Notes under the pieces: generated by a model
What the model was told of the DNA's origin: nothing
The model's database searches: none
Seen by the model: only the letters and a program-made list of their open reading frames with translations
Source: Falsiroseomonas ponticola
GTDB taxonomy: Bacteria > Pseudomonadota > Alphaproteobacteria > Acetobacterales > Acetobacteraceae
Assembly (NCBI RefSeq): GCF_016805305.1
Contig: NZ_JAERQN010000019.1
Span: 1 to 61,925, forward strand
Length of the DNA: 61,925 nt
Direction: 5' to 3'
Position numbers and translations under genes: made by a program
Shown: in pieces, positions 52,269-58,845 of the stretch
How the letters are laid out: the number at the start of each line of letters is the position of its first letter
Position numbering within the stretch: the stretch's first letter is position 1

Positions 52269-53494
52269 GCGCCCCGGCCGCCGCGACCTCCCGGCGCCCG
52301 GCCGCGGCCGCCGCTCGCCCGACGCCCTTCGCGATGCCGCTGTTCCGGCATGGCTTCCGCCCCTTCTTCCTGCTCTGCGGCCTCTGGGCCGTCGCGGCGA
52401 TGCTCGTATGGACGGCAGCGCTGCACGGTACGCGGCTGCCCGAAGGCCTGCTCCCCGACGTGCGGTGGCACGCGCACGAGATGATCGCAGGCTTCGTGGG
52501 CGCCGCGATGGGCGGCTTCCTGCTGACCGCCGTCCCGAACTGGACGGAACGCCCGGGCTACGCCGGCTGGCCCGTGATCTGGCTCTCGGCGCTGTTCGTC
52601 GCCGCGCGGCTAGTCCTCCTGCCGGGCGTGCCGCTCCCGCCCGCGGTCGCGGCGGCCTTGGCGCTGCTGCCGATCCCTGCACTGTTCCTCACGGTGCTGC
52701 CGGCCCTCCTCGCGGCCCGGACACCGCGGCTGTTCGGCCCGCCCGCCCTGATCCTGGCGTTCTGGATCGGCGACCTGCTGATGCTGGGCGAGGCCGCCGG
52801 CTGGTTTGCGGGCACCTGGGCAGTAGGGCAGATGCTCGCGCTGAACGTCGCGCTGGCGCTGGTCGGGCTGATCGGCGGGCGGATCGTGCCGGCCTTCACG
52901 GTAAACGCGCTGCGAAAGGCAGGCCGCCCGGTGGAGCTCCGGCCGCTGCCGGGCGTGGATCGCGCGGGCATCCTGGCGCTGATCGCGGTGGTCCTGGTGG
53001 ACCTCGCCGCGCCGGGCAGCCTGCTCGCCGGCGGCGTGGCGGCGGCGGCAGGCCTGCTGGCGGCGCTCCGCCTGTCGCGCTGGCACGGGCTGAGGACCGG
53101 GCAGGAACCGCTGCTCTGGGTGCTGCATGCCGCTTACGCTCTGATCCCGGCCGCACTGCTGCTGAAGGCGGGGTTCCTGCTAACGGCGGCGCCCTGGGCG
53201 ACGGCCTGGCTTCACCTGCAGGCGGCTGGCGCCATCGCGATGATGATCCTGGCGGTGATGACGCGGGCGACGCTCGGGCACACCGGCCGCGACCTGACGG
53301 CCGCGCTGCCCGTCACGGCAGCCTATGGCCTGCTGCTCGGTGCCGTCCTGCTGCGCGTCTTCGGAGGTCTGGCGCTGCCGGCCATGACGGCCCTGGCCGT
53401 GGCCGCGCTGCTCTGGATCGCGGCCTTCGCGGTCTTCGTGGCCGTCTTCGGGCCCATGCTCCTGGCGCCGCGGCCGGACGGGAAGCCCGGCTGA
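52265..53494 (+). CDS. nnrS: NnrS family membrane protein
   Basis: A 409-aa polytopic protein with about 12 helices. FRHGFRPFFLLCGLWA near residue 27, WHAHEMIAGFVGAAMGGFLLTAVPNWT near 68-94 (in part), and GRIVPAFTVNALRK near 205 are the NnrS signatures. NnrS is a heme- and copper-containing protein that protects cells from NO stress. It overlaps the carbonic anhydrase gene by ATGA. Confidence 0.94.
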   Translation: MSAPAAATSRRPAAAAARPTPFAMPLFRHGFRPFFLLCGLWAVAAMLVWTAALHGTRLPEGLLPDVRWHAHEMIAGFVGAAMGGFLLTAVPNWTERPGYAGWPVIWLSALFVAARLVLLPGVPLPPAVAAALALLPIPALFLTVLPALLAARTPRLFGPPALILAFWIGDLLMLGEAAGWFAGTWAVGQMLALNVALALVGLIGGRIVPAFTVNALRKAGRPVELRPLPGVDRAGILALIAVVLVDLAAPGSLLAGGVAAAAGLLAALRLSRWHGLRTGQEPLLWVLHAAYALIPAALLLKAGFLLTAAPWATAWLHLQAAGAIAMMILAVMTRATLGHTGRDLTAALPVTAAYGLLLGAVLLRVFGGLALPAMTALAVAALLWIAAFAVFVAVFGPMLLAPRPDGKPG

Positions 53495-53544
53495 GCCTGT
53501 CCGTTTCCAGGCGTCATAAGAACGACGATGAGGAGATTGATCGA

Positions 53545-53892
53545 ATGTACGACGAACGGAAGCTGCCAGCGGCGGCCGGCGAGGTTGCGAAGGCCTATCC
53601 TGAGATCTGGCGCGCCTATGCCGCGTTGGGCGCGGCCTGCGCCGAAGCCGGGCCTGTCGACGGCCAGGCGTTGCGTCTGGTGAAGCTGGCGCTGGCTATC
53701 GGCGCCGGGTCGGAAGGAGGGGTCCATTCCCATTGCCGCCGCGCGCTCGAGGAAGGCGTGCCGGCCGCTGCGCTGAGGCAGGTGGCGTTGCTGGCAATCC
53801 CGACCCTCGGCTTCCCACGCGCCGTCGCCGCGCTGACCTGGGTCGAGGACGTCACGGACCCTGAGACGCGACGCCACCCGACCAAGGCATGA
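53545..53892 (+). CDS. Carboxymuconolactone decarboxylase (AhpD-like) family protein
   Basis: A 115-aa helical protein with the CMD pattern: YPEIWRAYAALGAAC, LVKLALAIGAGSEGGVHSHCRRALEEG and ALLAIPTLGFPRAVAAL. The usual CxxC of AhpD is reduced to one Cys within HSHC, so peroxidase-type redox activity is doubtful. AGGAG lies about 10 nt before the ATG at 53545. It follows nnrS and may end the nar operon. Confidence 0.82.
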   Translation: MYDERKLPAAAGEVAKAYPEIWRAYAALGAACAEAGPVDGQALRLVKLALAIGAGSEGGVHSHCRRALEEGVPAAALRQVALLAIPTLGFPRAVAALTWVEDVTDPETRRHPTKA

Positions 53893-54060
53893 CGCGCGAG
53901 GGCACACCTATCCCCTTGGGACCTCGGGCGCGCCTCGCAACGAACGCATCAGGCATTCGATCCCGAGGCCGGCAGTCCGACGGGATCGCACTCTGACGCG
54001 GAGCGAGTGTCAAATCCGGGCGCCCCGTCCGAACCGGCAAGATGCCGTCCGCGGCGCACG

Positions 54061-54753
54061 TCAGTACGGCAGCGGCGACATGCCGATCGCGCCCGGATGC
54101 GCGGCCAGGAAGAGCAGCCAGAGCAGCAGGCTCGCGCAGAGGCGCAGCGCGCTGGGCGGGCCTGTGGGCCGCCAGCGCCCATCGAGCAGGGCGGAAAGCG
54201 GCCAGCCGGAGCTGTGCGCCGCGAGCCTCGTCCACGCCTCTTCGCCAAGGAGCCGCCGCTTGCGCCGGTCGATGATCTGCATGCCCAGGGCGGCGAAGCC
54301 GGCGAAGGCACCGAACAGCAGCAGGTGGGCGAGATTGCCGTTCGGCACCGCGTGCCCGACCGCCCAGAGCGCGATGGCCAGCAGTAACGGATGCCGCGCG
54401 ACGCCCGCAATCCCCGGCCGCTGCGGGTCGAAGCCCGCCGCGCGCCCGCCGAAGGAAAGCGGGTTTGGTGCCGCGATGCCGAAGGCGACCAGTAGGCAGA
54501 CAAGCGGCATGAGCAGGTTCGTCACCCAGGCCTGCCAGGGCGCGTAGGGCCAGAGCTCCAGGTAGGGCGCGCGCCCGGCCGCCGCGACGAGCCAGGCGAG
54601 CATCCCGAGCGAGACGAGGCTGTAGGCGAGGAGATAGCCGCGCTCGCCCAGCGCCGCCGCCAGCGGCCGGCGCATCGCCGGGCGCGCAGGCAGAGTGTGG
54701 GAGAGGAGGAACGCCGCGAAGGCCGCGACGAACTCGCCCCACCCGCCCATCAT
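54061..54753 (-). CDS. nnrU: NnrU family membrane protein
   Basis: A 230-aa membrane protein with six or so helices. SHTLPARPAMRRPLAAALGERGYLL in part near the N-terminus, and GIAGVARHPLLLAIALWAVGH and GNLAHLLLFGAFAGFAALGMQIIDRRK in part, are the NnrU/MAPEG-like signatures. NnrU genes occur with nitrite and NO reduction clusters. ATG 54753 overlaps the mogA stop. It ends the minus-strand operon and is convergent with the CMD gene. Confidence 0.9.
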   Translation of the reverse strand: MMGGWGEFVAAFAAFLLSHTLPARPAMRRPLAAALGERGYLLAYSLVSLGMLAWLVAAAGRAPYLELWPYAPWQAWVTNLLMPLVCLLVAFGIAAPNPLSFGGRAAGFDPQRPGIAGVARHPLLLAIALWAVGHAVPNGNLAHLLLFGAFAGFAALGMQIIDRRKRRLLGEEAWTRLAAHSSGWPLSALLDGRWRPTGPPSALRLCASLLLWLLFLAAHPGAIGMSPLPY

Positions 54754-55316
54754 GCCCCCTTCGGCCGGAAGGCGACGCAGACGGCCGGTTCGGCGTCCAG
54801 GCGCGGCCCGCCGATGAGGTCGATGCAGTAAGGGATGGCCGGGAAGACGGCGTCCAGGCATTCGGCGATGGCCGAGGCCTTGCCCGGCAGGTTGACGATC
54901 AGGCTGCGCCCGCGCGTGCCGGCGGTCTGGCGGGAGAGGATCGCGGTCGGCACGGCGCGGAGCGAGACCGCGCGCATCAGCTCCCCGAAGCCCGGCAGCA
55001 TCCGGTCGCAGACCGCCTCGGTCGCCTCCGGCGTCACGTCGCGCGGCGCGGGGCCCGTGCCGCCGGTCGTGACGATCAGGGGGCAGCCCCCCTCGTCCGC
55101 CAGCTCGCGCAGCGCCGCCTCGATCTCCGGCCGCTCGTCGGGCACCAAGCGACGCAGCGGGTGCCAGGGCGTGAGCAGGATGCGGGCAAGCGCGGCCTCG
55201 ATGCCGGGCCCGCCCTTGTCATCGTAGATGCCGCGGAAGGCGCGGTCGGAGACGGTGACGACCCCGATGGGCACCGACGGCGCGGTGCCGCCGGTCGCCG
55301 GCGTCGCCCCGCTCAT
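54750..55316 (-). CDS. mogA: Molybdopterin adenylyltransferase
   Basis: A 188-aa MogA/MoaB-type enzyme. IGVVTVSDRAFRGIYDDKGGP (in part, from about 17), LIVTTGGTGPAPRDVTPEA (about 82-100) and GRSLIVNLPGKASAI (about 138-152) are diagnostic. It adenylylates molybdopterin before MoeA acts, so the plasmid carries the last two steps of cofactor maturation. ATG overlaps the stop of the hemerythrin gene. Confidence 0.93.
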   Translation of the reverse strand: MSGATPATGGTAPSVPIGVVTVSDRAFRGIYDDKGGPGIEAALARILLTPWHPLRRLVPDERPEIEAALRELADEGGCPLIVTTGGTGPAPRDVTPEATEAVCDRMLPGFGELMRAVSLRAVPTAILSRQTAGTRGRSLIVNLPGKASAIAECLDAVFPAIPYCIDLIGGPRLDAEPAVCVAFRPKGA

Positions 55317-55726
55317 GCGCCGCACCTCGGGAACAGCACCTCGTCCTCCAGCCGGATGTGCTCGCGCAGGTCGGCGGCGAAGCGGCCGAGCGCATCGCGC
55401 AGCGCCTCGCCGCCCGGCGCGACGGGCAGCGCCAGCAGGGCGTCGAGCCGTTCGAGATGCGCCTCGTGGTCGTCGCGCATGATCTCGACTGCCATGCCGA
55501 GGTTGTCATGGCCGCCTAGGATCATCGGAAAGAGCCCGTCCTCCTCCTTCCGCATGTGCCCCTCCATCTCGTAGGCGATGCGCGACAGCGCCTCGGCGAG
55601 CGCCGGCGTGGCCCCCCGCGCCAGCCGCAGGAGCTCCGGCAGCTGGCGCCGGTGCTCCGCGTGGTAGCGGTCGAGGATATGGGCGATCAGCGCGGCGTCG
55701 TCGGCCTCCGCGGCGTCGGCGAGCAT
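55313..55726 (-). CDS. Hemerythrin-domain protein
   Basis: A 137-aa four-helix di-iron protein with the full ligand set: HAEHRRQLPELL, MEGHMRKEEDGLFP, DDHEAHLERLDALL and LREHIRLEDEVLFP. It resembles the C-terminal hemerythrin domain of RIC (YtfE/ScdA) without the ScdA_N part, and lies 19 bp after ric. It probably stores or senses O2 or NO, or helps repair iron-sulfur centres. Confidence 0.88.
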   Translation of the reverse strand: MLADAAEADDAALIAHILDRYHAEHRRQLPELLRLARGATPALAEALSRIAYEMEGHMRKEEDGLFPMILGGHDNLGMAVEIMRDDHEAHLERLDALLALPVAPGGEALRDALGRFAADLREHIRLEDEVLFPRCGA

Positions 55727-55745
55727 CCCTGGCCTCCCGGCGCGC

Positions 55746-56417
55746 TCAGGCGCCGAAGCGCGGGAAGAGCACGTTGTTCTCCAGGTGGATGTGCTCCATC
55801 AGCTCGTCGGCGAAGGCCCGCGTGCCGGCATAGAGCGCGCGCCAAGTGTTGCAGGCGTGCTCGGGCGGAACGCCGCCATTCGTCAGGCCTTCGATGAGCT
55901 TCAGGTGTTCGCCGGCGTCATCATGCTCGTGCCGCATGGCGCCGATCGGATGCGCGATCATCGGGTGGCCGCCACGGCGCATCATGGGGAAGAGCACCCC
56001 CTCCTCCTTCGCCATGTGGCTCTCGAGCTCGGCCGCCAGATCGTCCAGCACGGTGGCGAGGCCGACCGGCGCGCCCTCGCGGTCGCCATGCACCGCCTCG
56101 ACGCGCCGGGCGAGGCGGATCAGCTCGGGCAGGTCCCGGCGATGGGCGGCATGGTAGCGGGTGACGATAAGGTCGATCAGCGCGTCGGTGTCGGCCGGAG
56201 CGTCGGCCTCGGCCCGCACCAGGGCGGCGAGCTCGGCCTCCACGGTGCCGAGATCCGCCCCGCGGGCAGCCACGGCCTCGGCGAGCGGCGCCGCGCCGCC
56301 GCAGCAGAAGTCGAGCTTGTGGCGCCGGAACACCGCCGTCGCGCCGGGGAGCGTCGCGGCGATGTCCGCCACGCTGCGCACGGCGAAGCCGGGCTCGACG
56401 ACGAGGGTCTCGGTCAT
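55746..56417 (-). CDS. ric: Iron-sulfur cluster repair di-iron protein (RIC/ScdA/YtfE)
   Basis: A 223-aa protein. The ScdA_N domain includes VFRRHKLDFCCGG (Cys pair about 38-39); the hemerythrin part has YHAAHRRDLPELIRL, LESHMAKEEGVLFPMM, RHEHDDAGEHLKLIEGL and MEHIHLENNVLFP. It repairs iron-sulfur centres damaged by NO. It overlaps the haemoglobin gene by ATGA and is probably repressed by NsrR through the operators at 56881-56934. Confidence 0.95.
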   Translation of the reverse strand: MTETLVVEPGFAVRSVADIAATLPGATAVFRRHKLDFCCGGAAPLAEAVAARGADLGTVEAELAALVRAEADAPADTDALIDLIVTRYHAAHRRDLPELIRLARRVEAVHGDREGAPVGLATVLDDLAAELESHMAKEEGVLFPMMRRGGHPMIAHPIGAMRHEHDDAGEHLKLIEGLTNGGVPPEHACNTWRALYAGTRAFADELMEHIHLENNVLFPRFGA

Positions 56418-56878
56418 GGGTGGTCTCCTGGCGCCGGACGGCGCGGGCTGGCCGGCAGCGCGAGAGGGATCAGCCCCATCTCCAGGCTGCGGGCGATGCG
56501 GCGGGCGCGGTCGAGCATGTGCCCGGCGCCCTCAGGGCTGAAGGACGCGCAGGCGGTGCGCTCGAACAGCGCGAGCCAGCGGGAGAAGTGCTCGGGCGCG
56601 AGGTCGAGATGCGCATGCGCCCGCATCGGCTGGCCATGGTACTCGCCGGTCATCAGGGCGACCGAGCACCAGAAGCGGGTGAGCTGCGCGATATGCGCCT
56701 CCCAATCCGCGACGCCAGCGAAGGCGGGGCCGAGCAGCGGATCCTGCCGGGCGGCGCCGTAGAAGGCGCGCAGGAAGGCCTCGATGGCCGGGCGGTCGAG
56801 CCCGGTGGCCTCCGTCACCGCATCCGCGAAGGCCGTACGGCGGTGGGGGTCTGGGGAGGTTGAGAGCGCGGCGGACAA
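56414..56878 (-). CDS. Group III truncated haemoglobin
   Basis: A 154-aa truncated globin. IEAFLRAFYGAARQDPLLGPAFAG in part, WEAHIAQLTRFWCSVALMTGEYHGQPMRAH in part, and FSRWLALFERTACASF follow the group III pattern; the heme-ligand His is probably in PMRAHAHL. No ATG or GTG suits the start; TTG at 56878 is chosen because GGAGAT lies 6 nt upstream. An NsrR-type site lies directly against the start. It probably binds or detoxifies NO. Confidence 0.85.
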   Translation of the reverse strand: MSAALSTSPDPHRRTAFADAVTEATGLDRPAIEAFLRAFYGAARQDPLLGPAFAGVADWEAHIAQLTRFWCSVALMTGEYHGQPMRAHAHLDLAPEHFSRWLALFERTACASFSPEGAGHMLDRARRIARSLEMGLIPLALPASPRRPAPGDHP

Positions 56879-56880
56879 AC

Positions 56881-56897
56881 TGGTATCTCCAATGCCA
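56881..56897. promoter_or_regulatory. NsrR-type operator, site 1
   Basis: TGGTATCTCCAATGCCA: an imperfect TGGTAT-N5-ATRCCA inverted repeat. It covers the Shine-Dalgarno region of the haemoglobin gene, so binding would block that operon. Confidence 0.7.
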
Positions 56898-56917
56898 CTT
56901 ACCTTCTGCCAGGATCG

Positions 56918-56934
56918 TGGTATCGTCAATACCA
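56918..56934. promoter_or_regulatory. NsrR-type operator, site 2
   Basis: TGGTATCGTCAATACCA: a perfect 6-bp inverted repeat around 5 nt, 37 bp from site 1. It lies 16 bp before the nsrR GTG and would give autoregulation. Confidence 0.75.
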
Positions 56935-56950
56935 ATTTGAGGGATGGCCC

Positions 56951-57391
56951 GTGCGCCTGCTCGCCTCCACCGACTTCGCCCTGCGGGTGCTGATGCGCCT
57001 CGCCGCCGATCCTGCCCGGCATCGCAGCACCGAGGCGCTGGCCGGGGAGGTCGGCGTGCCGCGCAACCACCTGCACAAGATCGTCCAGGACCTGGCCGAG
57101 GCCGGCATCGTGCGGACACTGCGCGGCGCCCGCGGCGGCGTCATGCTGGCGCGGTCGCCGGCGGAGATCAGCCTCGGCAGCGTGGTCCGGCGGCTTGAAG
57201 GGGGCCAGGCGCTGGTCGAGTGCTTCCGCCCGGATGGCGGCGCCTGTTGCCTCAGCCCGGATTGCCACTTGCGCGGCGTGCTGTGGCGGGCGCGCGAGGC
57301 GTTCCTGGCCACGCTGGACCGCACTAGCCTCGCAGACTGCGCGCCGACCCCAGGCACGTCTTCGGACGCGGTGGAGGCGCTGGAGGCATGA
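56951..57391 (+). CDS. nsrR: NsrR-like Rrf2-family NO-responsive repressor
   Basis: A 146-aa winged-helix regulator. The HTH is at about 25-50 (STEALAGEVGVPRNHLHKIVQ), followed by the wing ARGGVMLARSP. The cluster ligands are in CFRPDGGACCLSPDCHLRG (about 91-109). The spacing of the cysteines is that of NsrR, which loses DNA binding when its [4Fe-4S] cluster meets NO. GTG start at 56951 with AGGGA upstream. Two operators precede it. The EAL gene overlaps its stop by ATGA. Confidence 0.92.
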   Translation: MRLLASTDFALRVLMRLAADPARHRSTEALAGEVGVPRNHLHKIVQDLAEAGIVRTLRGARGGVMLARSPAEISLGSVVRRLEGGQALVECFRPDGGACCLSPDCHLRGVLWRAREAFLATLDRTSLADCAPTPGTSSDAVEALEA

Positions 57392-58845
57392 CGGAGATAC
57401 CGGCCATCCCTCGGGCGCCCGCAGCTGCCGCCGCCGCGGCCGATGACTTGCTCCCCGTGCTGAGCGCGCTGCCGGCCGGCATCCCCGAGGCTACCGTCAC
57501 GGCGTATGTGGAAGGTCTCGGACACGACGAGCCAAGCCCCTCCTCCCGGGGTGGGGAGCGCAGCGATCAATGCCGACGCCTCTGCGTGGTGGATTGCGGC
57601 CTCGGCGCGCTCGGCATCGTGCCGCTGCGCTGCGTCGGCGAGATGGCACGGCGGAGGGAGGCGCGGCAGAAGGGCACCGGTGCTCCGGACCCCGAGCTCG
57701 CACCGGTCGGCATGCGGCTCGCCTGGGTGCCGATCGCCGCTTCGCCCGACTTCGTCGCGCTGCGGACACAACTCGTCTGGCAGGATATCTTCGCCCTCGC
57801 TGCCGGAAGCCAGGCACCGCCGGTGCGGCGGGAAGCCCTGCTGCGCATCGGGTCCGACAGCGGTCTGCCAGGCGGACCTGGGCCGCTCCTCGAGACGCTG
57901 CGCCTGCAGGGGCGCCTCTGGGCACTGGATCAATGGGTGCTCCGCCAGGGCTGCGCCGAGGCCGCCGCCTGGGATGATGCGGCCATTGCCGCGCTGAACA
58001 TCACGCCAGAGGGCTTCGCCGAGGATCTTAAAGGGGCAGTGGAGCGTGCACTTGCGGCGACAGGGCTGCCGCCAGCACGGCTTCAGCTCGAGCTGACCGA
58101 GGATGCGGCGCTCGCCGACGTCCGGACGACCGCCGCAAAGATCGCAGACCTGCGCGCCATGGGTGTCACGGTGGCTCTCGACGATTTCGGGGTTGGCCAG
58201 GCGTCGCTTGGCGTGCTCGCGCGGCTGCCGGTGAACAAAATCAAGCTCGACCGATGCTTCGTCCGCGACCTCTGCGAGGACCGCGGCATGCACGTGATCG
58301 TCGGCGGCATCGTGGAGATGGCACATGGGCTGGGCATGACGGTCTGCGCGGAGGGTGTGGAGACACCCGGCCAACTGGCTGCCTTGCGCGACATTGGTTG
58401 TGACGAGGCGCAGGGCTTTCTGCTTGCCAGGCCCGGCCCAGTGCAGGGCACACCTCAGCGAGCCGTCACAGCCCAGCAATCCGTCGAAATTACAACATAT
58501 GGTGGGCGACGCGCTGCTTTAATGTCTATATCTTGTGTTTCCCGACTCGACCATGCGAGCGGCGAGGAAGGCATGAGATGGACGGTTCTCTCCGCGGGCT
58601 TCGCGCGTTCGGCCTGGCCACCCCTCCCGGCTCGAGCTTCGGCGAGGCGCCGGCGCCGGCACGGACCCTCGATCCCGGCATGGGCTTGGCGGTCGCCCGC
58701 CGCACCGTGTTCCGTGACGCCGACCACGAGGATTTCGGCCGCGTGGCGGACCGCGTGGCGGCCGGCAACATGGCGCTCCTCGGCCCCTCCGCCGACCGCC
58801 TCGAGCAGGCGCGGCTGCGGAACGCCATCGCCACCGGCGCCCTGA
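57388..58845 (+). CDS. EAL-domain c-di-GMP phosphodiesterase-like protein
   Basis: A 485-aa reading frame with an EAL domain at about residues 128-352: the EAL motif in RREALLRIG (149-151), NITPEGF (204-210), LQLELTEDA (232-240), ALDDFGVGQASL (263-274), KIKLDRCFV (284-292), AEGVET (321-326) and GFLLARP (343-349). The metal and catalytic residues are present, so hydrolysis of c-di-GMP is plausible. The N-terminal ~125 residues are not recognised. The frame stays open for 268 bp into nrdJ; the last ~120 residues are Arg/Ala/Pro-rich and look non-native, so the original stop may have been lost. Confidence 0.8.
   Translation: MTEIPAIPRAPAAAAAAADDLLPVLSALPAGIPEATVTAYVEGLGHDEPSPSSRGGERSDQCRRLCVVDCGLGALGIVPLRCVGEMARRREARQKGTGAPDPELAPVGMRLAWVPIAASPDFVALRTQLVWQDIFALAAGSQAPPVRREALLRIGSDSGLPGGPGPLLETLRLQGRLWALDQWVLRQGCAEAAAWDDAAIAALNITPEGFAEDLKGAVERALAATGLPPARLQLELTEDAALADVRTTAAKIADLRAMGVTVALDDFGVGQASLGVLARLPVNKIKLDRCFVRDLCEDRGMHVIVGGIVEMAHGLGMTVCAEGVETPGQLAALRDIGCDEAQGFLLARPGPVQGTPQRAVTAQQSVEITTYGGRRAALMSISCVSRLDHASGEEGMRWTVLSAGFARSAWPPLPARASARRRRRHGPSIPAWAWRSPAAPCSVTPTTRISAAWRTAWRPATWRSSAPPPTASSRRGCGTPSPPAP
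58492..58538. promoter_or_regulatory. Possible paired NrdR boxes before nrdJ
   Basis: Two AT-rich imperfect sites, 58492-58507 (ACAACATATGGTGGGC) and 58523-58538 (TGTCTATATCTTGTGT). Their centres are 31 bp apart, the three-turn spacing typical of NrdR box pairs. The second matches the NrdR consensus at about 12 of 16 positions on the minus strand, the first less well. They lie 40-85 bp before nrdJ. Confidence 0.45.

Noticed and set aside
58480..58577. Cobalamin riboswitch before nrdJ
   Set aside because: The 100-bp interval is too short, and the conserved B12-box pattern is not seen.
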